A DNA stretch of 64,000 nucleotides from Solen grandis (GCA_021229015.1 CM037778.1:12806956-12870955); one strand, 5' to 3'. Counted from the stretch's first letter, positions 1-12,633 are shown. Program-made: numbers and translations. The notes: a model not told the origin generated them from the sequence alone.

Positions 1-251
1 TATAAAAAGATTATCTTAATAAACCATAATTACATTAACACAAGTTTAGGTATTTGAAGTTCATGTAAAGCGGAAAAATGTAACTGATTCTTTCATGCTA
101 AGATTGTATATAATTGGTAAAAAAGGTTTTTGTATAAGATCTTAATGTAACGTTTGTTGAATGCTTAGACTTAAATTTTAAAAACAAATAGAAAATAACT
201 TTGAAATAAAATACTTTATTAAGAAAATAAATCTGTAGTTGAACATTAATT

Positions 252-2110
252 ATGTCTCCCCCCATATTTATATGGGGGAGACATATTGTTTTTGTCGAAG
301 TTGTCTGTCTGTCACACTTTTGTCCAGCGCATAACTTAGAAAGTATTAAAGCTATAAACTTGAAACTTCACAAGTGGATAGAACTTATGAAGGAGAAGTG
401 CAGTGCAAAGAACTGAAACTCTGCGCATCATATTTTTGGAGTTATTGCCCTTTGTTAAATTTCATACTTAATTTTTGTCAGGAGCATAACTCAGAAAGTA
501 TTAAAGCTATTAACTTGAAACTTCACAGGTGGATAGATCTCATTGAGGAGAAGTTTCATACCCAAGGACTGTAACTTTTTGCATCATATTTTTGGAGGTA
601 CTGCTCTTTGTTAAATTTCATACTTACTTTTTATGATGACTTCACATCTTGATGAAACTATATACACATGTACATCATTATATGATCTATTGAATATTTA
701 TGCATATTTATAATTGTGACGTATATTTCATGGTTGATGAACATGGTAAAACTAGTTGTTCTGCCCTAGGTTTACCTTTGCGTTTGAACTTTTATTCTAT
801 GAAGATGACTTTACATCTTTATGAAACTAGGTACACATGTACATCATGATATGATCTATTTAATATTTATGAAAATTTATGGCTGTGACATATACAGTCG
901 AACCCCGGTTATTCGAAATCCCGGGGATCGGCGTTTTATTTCGAGTAAGACATGGTTTCGAATAACCCAAACCACGTCGACCGTTGGAACAAAAACCCAT
1001 CCCACCCACTTTGTCATGCAGTGAACGTAATATATAATGTACTCTTATTAAAATATGTTATTAAGATTTAGGAGCGTAATTTAAAACGAATATATATTAA
1101 TTAACTTTTATTTTACAACTTCCATCTTTTTATGCATAAAAGATATCGATAAAAAAACAATCAATGCATACGTCAATAACCAAGATACATACATGTACAT
1201 TTTTTTCAGGTCTGACTAAATCACAAGCGACTACATGTATCCACTATCAACGTCGTCTTGAAAACAGCAATAGATAAATTATATTTATTGACAAAATTAA
1301 TCTTTTTCTGAATCAATGTTACATAACCAATGCATACATCAATACATACATAAACATTCATCAGGTCAGAACTACATGTATAAACGTATCAAAAACGATG
1401 TAATCGTGGTCTGCTTGTTACACTTGTGTAAATCTTCTTTTACCAGCGTATCCGAAATACTGCACTGGTATCTAAATCATTAATCATTACCTTTACTGAT
1501 TGATCTGTTGGACAAACGTCCAATCAATTAACAACTTTTGCCAACTGTAAGCGGCCGTCTCCCACTCATTTCGGTAATTAATTGACATTCGCGCCTTTCC
1601 ATTGTTTGTTTTCAAAAATGTCGCCGGTAATCAATGCTCGTCAGTGACTTCGGATAAGGAGGTGCGAAAATCATACGAACTGATTGGCAGGGGCCAAAAA
1701 TCTTTTCGGATGAGGCCAGGTATTCGAATGGCACAAATTCGAATAACCCAGATATTTTTTATATAGAAATAAGAAGGAGAGTGATCGGGACCAACGAAGT
1801 ATTTCGAATGACACCGGGTATTTGAATGAGAGGTGGTGGAGTAAACGGGGTTCGACTGTATTTCACAGTTGGATGAACATGTTAAAATTGATTGTTTTGC
1901 ATCTGTGTTTAAAACTTATTTTCTATGAAGATAACTTTACATCTTCCTGAAACTTAACATACATGTACATCATGATATGGATTATGTACTGGTAGTACTT
2001 ATTATTATTCTGCCTCAGGTTTACATCTGTGTTTAAGCTTCTTTTTCCTATAAAGGTAACTTCACATCATCATGAAACTTTGTATAAATGTAGATCATTA
2101 TATAAACTTT
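252..2110 (+). repeat. Hairpin-ended tandem repeat element, family A (pearl-like)
   Basis: The block opens with a near-perfect hairpin at 252-284 (ATGTCTCCCCCC against GGGGGAGACAT), then a short TCTG run. Two units follow that share an 'ataactta/ataactca' block at 331 and 486 (period ~155). Further units share 'gatgactttacatctt' at about 635, 804, 1930 and 2054. The 635 to 804 spacing is 169; after removing the inserted MITE, 804 to 1930 is ~160. This layout of terminal hairpin, tetranucleotide tract and ~160-bp cores matches pearl-type elements of bivalves. No coding capacity. The right limit is approximate. Confidence 0.65.
893..1860. mobile_element. pogo/Tigger-like MITE 1
   Basis: The ends are inverted repeats beginning CAGTCGAACCCC and ending GGGGTTCGACTG, both followed by TA. 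The inner parts also mirror each other (ttcgaataaccc motifs near both ends). TA duplication and CAGT-type ends fit the Tc1/mariner superfamily, pogo/Tigger branch. No transposase ORF is present, so it is non-autonomous. It sits inside a unit of the family A array, whose intact neighbouring unit shows the pre-insertion sequence. Confidence 0.75.
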
Positions 2111-2251
2111 TAGAAGTAAAAGCAAATATTTGGTTCTGACCATTTCCCGGCAGGGCATTAGTGTCTCACAGACACATTTTCTTGTTTTTCATTGCGTCAT
2201 GACTGAATCCATACTAGTAATATCTGTTGTTTTTGCCTCTTTCCTTTACAG

Positions 2252-2934
2252 CCTACCAAATAGAACGTCAACATGGCCTAGAATATATAGGAAGAAAGAT
2301 GCTGACAAACAGGGATGTATATGCTGTTTTTGACAATGAAAATGACGGATACCAACCTCAAGAAGGAAGCAAATTTTACTTAAAGAGTCACATTCACTTC
2401 TTTGACAGAGCTACTGATTCACTTGTACTAGAGTTACTTCCAAAAAAGTCTACACAAATGCCTCCCCCATTTGTATTATTTGATTCTTTAGCAGACAACA
2501 TGTCTTTCACGTTAGTTGGACATGATGGAGGTAAAAAGAAAGCCTGCCATGATGTTAGAGGAAAGGAAAATGTCACTGATCCTTGGATACAATTTGTGAG
2601 AACAAAGTGTGAAGAGATGGGCCTGAGATTTGAAGTTGAACCTTTTGCAAAATTAAGAAATCCTGATCGCTTCCTTTTCCGTTCTGTTTTCACCAAAGGT
2701 GCCTCAGGGTCTCCAGGTTTTCATATAGTGGAAGGGAAAGAGGTTATCCAAATATGGATAGTAACTATGTTATTGTGTGGATACCCAGATGGAATTTACA
2801 AGGAAAAGGAACTGCAAAGTAAAAATCTGCCACTATATTTTAGGATAGAACAAGGGGCAAATATGGAAAGTATTAAAAAGAAAATGAAGGAAAATAAACC
2901 GTATCTTCATGATAAGATTTTTGGATTAGTTTAA
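2252..2934 (+). CDS. Terminal exon of a trypsin-fold (FAM111/HtrA-like) serine protease
   Basis: A 228-residue open exon follows a pyrimidine-rich tract and AG at 2250-2251; the stop is TAA at 2932-2934. The first complete codon follows two bases, so the upstream intron is phase 1. The C-terminal third contains F-T-K-G-A-S-G-S-P-G-F, which resembles the catalytic-serine loop of trypsin-like peptidases, followed by a strand and a Gly-Tyr-Pro segment. An earlier F-F-D-R-A-T-D-S-L-V-L-E-L segment resembles the strand carrying the catalytic Asp. No histidine motif is seen, so His would lie in an upstream exon outside the window or unrecognised. Proteins with this arrangement are abundant in bivalves. 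The fold assignment is inference from motifs; the exon itself is well supported. No upstream exon was found at 1-2251, which is repeat DNA. Confidence 0.55.
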
Positions 2935-3144
2935 GTTGTAAAAGATTGTAAGTACAACGTAACACAAAATTATATAACGGTAACATTTTTACTGTAACAT
3001 CAGTGACATTTTCCTTTCTTACATTGACTGAAGAACCATTTCACAATTGTTTTTAAAGAAAAAAAATGCTATATTTTATAAGATGTATCATTAAACCAGG
3101 AAACATATTATGTATTTAAACATAGGCACTTTCTGTATTGCTTT

Positions 3145-3300
3145 ACCAGGAGGGTGTTTTGGTTCTGAGATTGCATACATGACTGTAGAGGTTGTAGGTT
3201 TGAAATCAATTTTGGGTAAGATTCTTTCATAGTGCAGAAATACTGGTCCAACCCAGGCACCTTAGAGAGAGATTAGTTCTGAGAACATGTTGGGTAAATG
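3145..3300 (+). repeat. tRNA-derived SINE fragment
   Basis: A B-box-like 'ggttgtaggtttgaaatc' lies downstream of a weak A-box-like region. It is followed by 'aatactggtccaacccagg', which also occurs at 49330-49500 and, reverse complemented, in part at 38055-38195. The rest of 2935-3386 is the probable 3' UTR or flank of the preceding exon, AT-rich, with nothing else I can identify. Confidence 0.5.
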
Positions 3301-3386
3301 TAACCTGATCCATCTTTAATATTAGGTTACATCGTATTCATATTTATATATGTTGACAAGATAATCTTCACATTCTGTTATTTGTA

Positions 3387-4125
3387 TACAGTAGAACCTT
3401 GTTAAATCGAAGTCATTGGGGCCAAGCTGAAAAATTTGAAATAACGATTATTCTGATTAAAAATCCGATAGAAATTTCAGTTTGTGAGTGTGCATGTCTG
3501 CGATTTCATTACCGGTGCATATTGTGAAAATTGTTATGCCATGAAAAAACCCTATTAGGTGTATACTATTTGCAAGTTATGAAAAAGTAATGAAAATACA
3601 TCATGATCTACATATTTTTACCGAGGATATGCTGCTTCAGGTAGCGTTGCATGCCGGTGACGAACGCGATGATATAGATTGTACTAAAGATCTGACTCCT
3701 GGGTTAATCTGCTGGCAGGTGCATATTGTGCAACCTGTCAGACATCGAATAGCAATAATCAACATTTCCGGTGGGACACACATTGCCCAACCCAATCTCA
3801 AAAAAGGTGTGAAAAACTTGCCTGAGCCATCACTCCAGGTGCCTCCACAAAATAAACTTTATTACTGACCTGGATAAGATTGATAATATGGACGATAATT
3901 AGTTCACGAAAATTTATGAAAAATTGAAAAATGTACATGAATTGCAACCTCAGGACCGGGATTTTTACTTCTAAATAGCTAAAAAAAAAATCGAAATAGC
4001 GAAATTCGGATTAAACATTTTATTTTTAGTTAAAATAAGAAGGGAAGAAATTGGGACTGAAAATGAACTTCGAAATGGCAAGGAATTCGGTTTAATGATG
4101 TTCGGTTTGGTGAGGTTCTACTGTA
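3387..4125. mobile_element. pogo/Tigger-like MITE 2
   Basis: Ends are TACAGTAGAACCTTGTT and the inverted GGTTCTACTGTA, with TA at both borders. The interior is rich in 'ttcgaaat/ttcggtt' motifs that mirror between the ends. The terminal sequence differs from MITE 1 (CAGTAGAAC against CAGTCGAAC), so it is a related but separate family. No transposase is encoded. Confidence 0.75.
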
Positions 4126-4653
4126 TATGGATTATATCTATTTTTTTACTGGTCAGCCTTGATATGTTGTTGCAGCTTTGTTGAATTATCTATATATTGC
4201 ATTTAAACTATGCAAGATGTTTTAAAACATTCCATGTTTTAGTATTATACATGGTTTTAACATTGTAAGTTAAGACAGTAGTAAACTGAAGATATCACAT
4301 TGAACTCCTTATTGATTCCCTTAAAATATTTTTAAAGTTAAAAACATGTAATTGAAACATTTTAATGTTAAAGATACTGTACAAATTTGGCAAGTATTTG
4401 ATCTTGAAAGGGAAACAGATGGTCAAGGTCAGACTCCTATGCAGTGTGTAAATTACTAGTAACAGTGAATGCTTGGTGTAAGTTGTATGATAGGAATCTG
4501 TGCAGAAATCAAGATTGTTAATGATATAAATGAGGCTTTGTATTATTTCAGTTAAAGAGCTTATTATGTAAAGTAAGGGATTACAATGAATGATAGATTC
4601 TATTTTTCACATAATGCAGTGTATGAGATGGGTTTTGATCCTTAGTTTTTGAA
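4126..4653. other. AT-rich spacer
   Basis: No ORF, splice signal or repeat that I can identify; low-complexity AT-rich sequence. Confidence 0.5.
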
Positions 4654-5019
4654 AGCTCAGGGTGAGCTTTTGTGATCACTTGATTGTCAGTCGTCCGTCA
4701 ACAATTTCAACAATCCTCTCCTCTGAAACTACCAGATGGATTTTTCATCAAATTTTGCCAAAACGATACTTATGATAGCCTAATGCAAATTCCTATTTTT
4801 TCAATTCCATGGAAAACTCTGGTTGCCATGGCAACCTGAAGATAAAATCTTTAAAATGCCTTTTCTCAGAAATATAGACCTACAGATTTGATATTTGGTA
4901 CATAGCATCAGCTCATGTTGCCTCAACATCATTGCAAAATTTGTGCTTGTGCCCCTTGGGTCACAATGGGCCACGCCCAAGGACCACACCCGGATGTATA
5001 GAACTATATAGGGAATTTT

Positions 5020-6222
5020 TAGCTCACCTGAGCACAACGTGCTCATGGTGAGCTTTTGTGATCGCCTTTTGTCCGTTGTCCGTGCGTCCGTCGTCAACAA
5101 TTTGCTTTAAACAACATCTCCTCATGAACCCCTGAAGGGATTTTGACCAAACTTCACAGGAATCATCCTTATGATGCCCTCTATCAAAGTTGTACAAATT
5201 ATTCAGATTGGTTAAAAAAGTAGGTCACAGGAGCTAAAAATAGATTTTAAAAATGCAAACTTTGAAAATCTTCTTCCATAAAACTGCAAGGCCTAGAGCT
5301 TAGATATTTGGTATGTAGCATCATCTTATGGGCCATTACCAAGATTGTACAAATCATAGCCCTACGGTGATAAATGCCCCTGCACCAGGGGTCACTTGTT
5401 TGACATAGAGTTATATAGGAAAATCTTTAAAAATCTTCTTCTATGAATCCATTAGGCCTAGAGTTAGATATTTGGTATGTAGCATCATCTTATGGTTCAT
5501 TACCAAGATTTGTTCAAATCATAGCCCTACGGTGATAAATGCCCCCGCACCAGGGGTCACTTGTTTTACATAGATTTATATAGGAAAAACTTTAAAAATC
5601 TTCTTCTATGAATCCATTAGGCCTAGAGATTAGATATTTGGTATGTAGCATCATCTTATGGTTCATTACCAAGATTGTTCAAATCATAGCCCTATGGTGA
5701 TAAATGCCCCCACACCAGGGGTCACTTGTTTTACATAAGAGTTTTATAGGAAAATCTTTAAAAAAATATTCTACTATGAATCCATAAGGCCTATAGCTTA
5801 GATTTTTGGTATGTAGCATCATCTAATGGTTCATTACCAAGATTGTTCAAATCATGACCCTATGGTGATAAATGCCCCCGCACCAGGGGTCACTTGTTTT
5901 ACATAAGAGTTATATAGGAAAATCTTTAAAAAAATATTCTACTATGAATCCATAAGGCCTATAGCTTAGATTTTTGGTATGTAGCATCATCTAATGGTTC
6001 ATTATCAAGATTTTCAAAACGGTGGCCCTTTTGACCCCGCACTAAGTCTTCTCCTCTGAAACCATAAGGCCCAGTGCTTATATATTTGGTGTGTAGTATT
6101 GTCAGGGCTAAAATGTTTAAGATTGAGTTATATCATAATTCTTGTCTGTTTAAAAACCTTGTAATCAGTTGTAGCAATGGTACTCAGGTGAGCGTTTCAG
6201 GGCCATCATGGCCCTCTTGTTT
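5020..6222 (+). mobile_element. Hairpin-ended element, family B, complete copy with five ~166-bp modules
   Basis: The 5' end is a palindrome at 5021-5055 (agctcacctgagcac ... gtgctcatggtgagct) followed by 'tttgtgatcgccttttgtccg'. The 3' end is 'caggtgagcg', the palindrome agggccatcatggccct and ctcttgttt (6184-6222). Between them 'gcctagagcttagat' or its variant recurs at 5291, 5456, 5621, 5789 and 5957, a period of 165-168 bp. No ORF with coding character. Confidence 0.7.
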
Positions 6223-6304
6223 AAAAATCTTCTTTTCCGAAATCACTCCATGGATTTTACCAAATTTCACTAAAATGATGCTTATGTAAGGCTAATTCCT
6301 ATTT

Positions 6305-7160
6305 TTTTTTCGAAGAATATGAGAGCTATTGTAGTCGCCCTGGCGTCGGCGTTTGCATTGCAGCTTTTGGTTAAAGTTTTGCATGCAAGTTACTATCAAC
6401 CTTATTTCTCAATAACCATATATGGTATTGACTTGAAAGTTTATAAATATATTCAGACAACCATGGTAGATAACTCTTGACTGAATTTAAAAAGAATTAT
6501 GTCCCCTTTTTAACTTAGAAATTTTGGTTAAAGTTTTGCATGCAATAGAAAATTTTTGCTTGCAAGCTACTATCCAGTTTTTATCTCAGTAACCATTCAT
6601 GGTATTGACTTGAAAGTTTATGAATATGTTTAGGGGGATCAGACAACCAAGGTAGATGACTCTTGATGGAATATATTATAAATTATGGCCCCTTTTTAAC
6701 ATAGAAATTTTGGTTAAAGTTTTGCATGCAAGATACTCTCATGCTTATATCTCAGTATCCAGGCATGCAATTGATTTGAAACATCTTTAATATGTTTAGG
6801 GGTATCATACTATAAAGGAAGATAACACTTGATGGAATATATTAAAAATTATGGCCCCCTTTTAACTTAGAATTAAGGTTAAAGTTTTGCATTCAAGCTA
6901 CTATCCAGCTGATATCTCAGAAATTGCTTGTGGAATTGACTAGAAAGTTAAGGAGTATCTTCAGGGGCATCAGAAAACCAAGGAGGATAACTTTTGGACT
7001 GAATTGGATGCAAATTATGGCCCTTTTCTAACTTGGATGTTTGGGTAAATTTTGCATGCACAGTGTTATTATGCTTATGTCTCAGTAACTAGGCATGGGG
7101 TTGATTTTAAGCTTCATAAAAATATTAAGGGGTATCAGACTATCAAGGTATACCATGTTT
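6305..7160 (+). repeat. Tandem-module repeat, family C (~167-bp period)
   Basis: Starts near 'gagagctattgtagtcgccctggcgtcgg'. The block 'ggttaaagttttgcatgcaa' recurs at 6369, 6536, 6712, 6877 and 7044, spacings 167, 176, 165 and 167. The sequence is unrelated to family B, but the module length is the same. Confidence 0.65.
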
Positions 7161-7636
7161 GACTATTATTATGTACAGGGTATGTGAAGGGAAAGAATTG
7201 AAATATATTTCATTTGATTTACCAACAAGCATTTTGAATAGTCGAGCGTGCTGTCCTCTGACAGCTCCTGTTGAATTTCATGAAGAACTTTGGTTGCCAT
7301 GGCAATCAGAAAACAACTTCAAAATGCCTTTTGTCAGAAACATACAGACCTACAGATTTGATATTTGGTACATGGCATCAACAAATACGTGCATCAGGGT
7401 TTACACTTCTGGGACAACACCCAGATTTTGTATGGAACTATATATATAAGGAAAACAAAATAATCTTTACTTCTTAAACCATTGGTTTGATCAGGAAGAA
7501 CTTTTGTTGCCATGGCATTCAAAATGCATAACTATAAAATGCCTTCTCATAGAAACGTACAGACCTACAGCTTTGATATTTGGTATATAGTATCCTCTCA
7601 TGGTTCCAGCCTTTCTACAACAAATCAAGCAGGACT

Positions 7637-7803
7637 GGTTGGCCCGGTGTCGGGATAATGTGACTGGGTGTGGTATCATGTCACATGTCTATGGTGTGAT
7701 ACTGCAGTGTTGCAGCACTATATCTGTCTCAAGTAGACATCGTCTCCAATTGACTTAATTACTGTCAGTGGGACGTTAAACCCAACAAACAAACAAACAA
7801 CAA
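7637..7803 (+). repeat. SINE tail within the repeat cluster
   Basis: The segment from 'ggcccggtgtcgggataatgtgactggg' to 'gggacgttaaacccaacaaac' is the same sequence seen, reverse complemented, in the SINEs at 24680-24975 and 51363-51653. It ends in a short (aac)-rich tail and lacks the tRNA-like head. Confidence 0.6.
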
Positions 7804-7847
7804 ATTAAATTCAGGTGAGCGATTTAGGGCCATCTTGGCCCTCTTGT

Positions 7848-8178
7848 ATTTTTTTTTCAATTTATGTTGGGAGCTTAACACATTAACTGAACAAGGCAGT
7901 GACTTAAATTTTTAAATATGAATAGATAATGAGATATGGAAGTGCAGTAACCAATATCCACCTGGACCAATTTTGAATCATATAAGTAGATGACAACTAG
8001 GTAAAGTGTTGTGACCAAGAACCATAACTCTACCAAGTCTGTCTTTTTTGAGGATCCCCCTTTAATTTTTCATACATTTTTGTTTGGAGCAAAACCAGGA
8101 AAAGGACTTGAACATAATATGATAGCAAGTAGAAGCTGTGCAGTAACCAAGAACCATGATTCTGCATTTTCTGATTTT
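7848..8178. other. Spacer without recognised features
   Basis: AT-rich sequence between two repeat blocks. I see no gene or repeat boundary here. Confidence 0.4.
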
Positions 8179-9582
8179 TTGCTCACATGATTATGGTGAT
8201 CGCCTTTTGTCCGGCGTCAACATTTTCCTTTAAACAACATCTCCTCATAAACCACTGAATTGATTTTGACCAAACTTCACAAGAAGCATCCTTATGATGC
8301 CCATTATCAAAGTTGTTCAAATTATTTGACTGGTTGAAGAAGTAGGTTACAGGAGCTAAAAATAGATTTTAAAAATGCAAATTTTGAAAATTTTCTCCTG
8401 CAAAACTGCACGGCCTAGAGCTTAGATATTTGGTTTGTAGCATTGTCTAGTAGACCTTTACCAAGATTGTTCAAATCATGACCCTGGGGTCAAAATTGGC
8501 CCTGCCCCAGGGGTCATTTACGTAGGTTTATAAAGGAAACAAATAGAAAAAATCTTCTCCTCAGAAACCACAAGACCTGGAGCTTAGATATTTGATGTGT
8601 AGCATTGTCTAGTGAACGTCTATCAATATTGTTCAAATCATGGCCCTTGAGTCAAAATTGGCCCCTCCCCAGGGGTCACTTGAATTTATATAGGAAAAAA
8701 AAACACTAGAAAAAGCTTCTCAGAAACCACAAGGCATGATAAGATATTTGGTGTATAACTTGGCCTTATGAACATCTACCAGGTTTGTTCAAATCATGGC
8801 CCTGAGGTTACTTTATTTTACATAGGCTTAAATCGGAAAATCTTGAAAAATCTCAGAAAACACAAGGCATGGAGTTTAGATATTTATTGTGTATTGTTGC
8901 CTTATGGGCATCTACCAAGTTTGTTCAAATCATGGACTTTGGATCAAAATTGGCCCTGTCACTTGATTTTACATTATACTTAATGGAAAAAAAAACTAGA
9001 AAAAAATTTCTCAGAAACCACAAGGCCTAAAGAGATTTGGTGTGTAAAACTGCCTTATGGACATCTTTATAGTTTGTTCAAATCATGGCCCTGGGGTCAA
9101 AATTGGCCCCGCCCCACTCTGGGGTCACTTATTTTTATGTAGGCTTAAATAAAAAAAATCTGGAAAAATCTTCTTTTCAGACACCTCAAGGATGAAGTTC
9201 AGATATTTATTGTGTATTATTTCCTTATGAACATCTACCAAGTTTGTTCAAATCATTGCCCTGGGATCAAATTGGCCCTGCCCCAGGGGTTATTTGATTT
9301 TACATAGACTTATATGGAAATGTTTTTTAGAAAAATCTCCTTCTCAGAAACTACAAGGCCTGGAGTTTAGATATTTGGTGTGTAACATTGCCTTATAGAC
9401 CTGAACCAAGTTTTCAAATCATGGCTCTTGGGGTCACCAGATTTTATAGCTATGACCATCAAAATTTGGACCACAGGTACTGTTTTTGTTTGCAGTTAAG
9501 ATTATTTCGTTGTTTTATAAAAGGCAATGAAGGTAATATTGATCAGGTGAGCAATTCAGGGCCCTCTTTGCCCTCTTGTTAT
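8179..9582 (+). mobile_element. Hairpin-ended element, family B, diverged copy
   Basis: It begins with a decayed 5' end (gctcacatgattatggtgatcgccttttgtccgg) and ends with 'caggtgagcaattcagggccctctttgccctcttgtt'. The internal 'aaggcctggagtttagatattt' blocks recur at about 8413, 8574, 8734, 8867, 9025, 9190 and 9358, mostly 158-168 bp apart, with one short unit of 133. It carries more modules than the copy at 5020-6222. Confidence 0.65.
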
Positions 9583-10000
9583 ATTCTTTCTTTATATATT
9601 TAATATAGATTTTATATAAATTTTTGTCCAGAATATTACTTGTAAACCATACAAGATGTTGATTTGAAACTTAAAATATGAAAAGATAGCAAGTGACTAA
9701 GAAACATAACTATCTGCTTCATGTTTTAAGCATTACTACTTTACTATATGGAATAAAGTTTATTTATTTGACATACTTACTGCACTCATATCTTGTTTAT
9801 ATATTCTTTATTGTTTTACAGTTTGAAAGAACATTTTTGTAACTTATTTTTTTCCATCGAATTTTATATCTATACTGCGGATTCCGTTTTTTTTATGCTC
9901 GGATTTGTAGGGCAATTGGCAAATTATGCAGAATTAACTTAAATTAAGTTTGCAACAGAAGTTAAATATTCGTTATTTCAACTTTAATTCTCTCAATATT
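9583..10000. other. AT-rich spacer
   Basis: No gene, splice signal or repeat identified. Confidence 0.4.
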
Positions 10001-10817
10001 TAGCCCTCCTGAGCACAACGTGCTCAAGGTGAGCTTTTGTGATCACCCTTTGTCCGTCGTGCGTCGTCAACAATTGGGCTTGTTAACACTCTAGAGGCCA
10101 TATTTTTTTAGGCCAATCTTCATGAAACTTGGTCAGAATGTTTGTCTCCATAAAATCTTGGACAAGTTCAAAATTGGGTCATGTGGGGTCAAAAAGTAGG
10201 TCACGAGGTCAAATCTTATAAAAACCTTGTTAATACTCTAGATGCCAAATTTTTGGCCCAATCTTCATGAAACTTGGTCAGAATGTTTGTTTCCATAAAG
10301 TCTTGGACAAGGTTGAATTTGGGTCATGTGGGGTCAAAAAGTAGGTCATGAGGTCAAATCTTAGAAAAAAAACCTTGTTAACACTCTAGAGGCCACATTT
10401 TTAGCCCAATCTTTATGAAACTTGATCAGAATGTTTGTTTCCATAAAATCTTGGACACGTTCGACTTTAGGTCATGTGGGGTCAAAAAGTAGGTCATAAA
10501 GCCAAATTTTAGAAAATGCTTATCACTCTAGAGGCCACATTTTTGGCCCAATATTCATGAAACTTGGTCAGAATGTTTGTTTCCATAAAATCTTGGACAA
10601 ATTCGAATTTGAGTCATGTGGGGTCAAAAAAACACACTAGAGGCCACATTTTTGGCCATATCTTCATGAAACTTGGTTGGAATGTCTGTTTCCATAAAAT
10701 ATTGGACAGGTTCGAAAGTGGGTCATGTGGTGTCAAAAAGTAGGTCAATATGAAAAAACATTTGTTGCTCATTTTATAATCAGGTGAGCGACTCAGGGCC
10801 ATCATGGCCCTCTTGTT
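10001..10817 (+). mobile_element. Hairpin-ended element, family D (~147-bp modules)
   Basis: It shares the family B 5' palindrome (gagcacaacgtgctc) and 3' end (caggtgagcgactcagggccatcatggccctcttgttt) but has a different core. 'actctagaggcca' or its variant recurs at 10088, 10235, 10383, 10525 and about 10635, spacings 147, 148, 142 and 110. A minus-strand relative lies at 27177-27892. Confidence 0.65.
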
Positions 10818-11075
10818 TAAGCTTTAGATCTGATAATCATGGAAATATTTTCAGGTGTGATAAGTTTTACATATTTGTCAAATATTTATTTTCAAAACTT
10901 GGTGAAGGGAATTGGAAACATTAAATGATGATTTAAGAAAAAAGAAATGTTTTTTTCTTTATTTGAAACCTCTTACTGTCCTGGTTTCTCATTGTTTGCG
11001 TAAATTCATATCTTAAAGCAGCTTGTTTACGGTTGATCGGTGGAAACACAAAGCTACATCTAGGTAATTCAAGTC

Positions 11076-11678
11076 CAGGGCTTTTTTTCAGGCATTTTGG
11101 AAAAAAGGCCCCTGCCAAATTTGGGATTTTTTTATCAGTAAAATTGGGGAAAAATAATTGTCGAATCGATAAAACAGGGAAATTTGACCCATTGAAATAC
11201 ATACAATATTTCACTGTATACATCATAAAAATAAACTTTTTCATCAAGAACCTAAACTATATTATACCGTGACCTCAGGCAGTGCGTGCAATAATTTTAC
11301 CTACAATATTGTAAACAAAAACCCCTCACCGCGTGTGTTCGAATTCCGGCAGGGTCATTCGGATTTTCATGTGAGGAAGCCTTCCAGCTGGCTTGCGGTA
11401 GGTCGGTGGTCTTTCCGGATGCTTCCGTGCATTCGGGGTCTTCCTCCACCTGTAATTAGCTGGACGTCGCTATATGACTGAAATACTGTCGAAGCGACGG
11501 TAAACTCAAATAGTCAAGTCAAGTTAAACAAAACCAATTTACTTGGGTAATATTTGTGAAAAAATATATATTTCTCGGCTTTGGGATTTTTCTTTCTTGA
11601 TTGGGAAAACATTGTACCTAGATAGCATTGGGAATGAGTCCGATATTCGGCCCCATGGGATACCTGAAAAAAGCCCTG
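11076..11678. mobile_element. TIR element, class uncertain
   Basis: Inverted termini are CAGGGCTTTTTTTCAGG (11076) and CCTGAAAAAAGCCCTG (ends 11678). Flanking direct repeats AAGTC lie at 11071-11075 and 11679-11683. A 5-bp duplication does not fit hAT (8 bp), so I leave the superfamily open. The interior holds a SINE fragment and no transposase. Confidence 0.6.
11325..11525 (+). repeat. 5'-truncated SINE
   Basis: A B-box-like 'gtgttcgaattcc' is followed by a conserved body and the tail 'gtcgaagcgacggtaaactcaaatagtcaagtcaag'. The same tail occurs at 28688-28738. No A box is visible, so it is probably 5'-truncated. Confidence 0.6.
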
Positions 11679-11702
11679 AAGTCTCTGGAAGAAATACATG
11701 TA

Positions 11703-12633
11703 TGTAATATATGTGGGTAGTGTCGGGTTCCTACAGTACAATTAAACTGAGGCTGAAGAACATGTTCACACATTTATTATCATAAATATATCCACTATCA
11801 CATTCATCACAATGTTCTCAATATTCCAGCAGGCTTCCTAATCCTGGTAGAGCAGAAACACTCTGAAATAAACAAACAATACAAATTGGCAAATGTTTCT
11901 ACTGCTATAACTTTCCTTCTGAATAATATATATTAATGAGTAATTGTGTGTCCAGTGGCCCTAAGACGATATTAAACATATAACACAGTTAAAAGGATGT
12001 TAAGAGCATCAGTACAAACAATAGCATACAATATCATAGAATACACATTAGACATTATCAGTTTCCATCTTACAGATCTCTACAATACGCAGGTTGCTTA
12101 ACATACACAGATAACAGAAACAATACATTGACAGGACTTACCAACTTTGGGCTGAGTGCCTTTCTAACTTCTCTCTCTCAGTACAGGTGTAGATGTCTCA
12201 TGCAGTGGATTACTCTGTAATATTAGCAATCAATATAACATTCCATGCCTGGTTATTAATATGGTTTTGAACATAAATGCTACCATCTTGAGATGTAGGC
12301 TTTTAAACAAAGCATAGAACTTGTAAGTTTACTCCAAATTACTATAAGGAAATATTTGCAAAATAACACAAGCACTGCCCATTGCAACTACCAGAAAGAA
12401 CAATAAATAAGAATAGATTATGAATAACAAATGAATAAAACTTACCAAACCAATGACCAATAATGAACAATACAATTTAATTAAGAGTAGCGTCCTGCTT
12501 CTTGTAAAAAATCGTGCAGAATGACTCCAAAGCGGGAAAGTATAAAAGGGAAGTCACTCTTGTCAAACAAAGCTCAACCAAAGGGAAATAACTCCAAAGG
12601 TCATATAACACCAATTTACTCAACCCTGTTACA
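11703..12633 (-). repeat. 3' LTR of the Gypsy element
   Basis: 931 bp, TG...CA ends. On the minus strand an AATAAA (plus-strand tttatt at 11773-11778) lies about 70 bases before the LTR end. It lacks the 7 bases 'atctgca' present in the other LTR near 20872. Confidence 0.95.

Larger units (their letters stand above)
4654..7847 (+). repeat. Nested cluster of hairpin-ended repeats
   Basis: An outer element starts 'agctcagggtgagcttttgtgatc' at 4654 and ends with the family 3' hairpin (agggccatcttggccct then ctcttg) at 7815-7847. It is interrupted by a complete relative at 5020-6222 and by a different tandem family at 6305-7160. Blocks such as 'ggttgccatggcaa' with 'gacctacagatttgatatttgg' occur on both sides of the interruptions (about 4820 and 7290), which shows they were once one element. 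No coding function. Confidence 0.65.

Noticed and set aside
3590..3868. 92-codon ORF
   Set aside because: It lies wholly within a TIR-bounded MITE and has no recognisable protein features.
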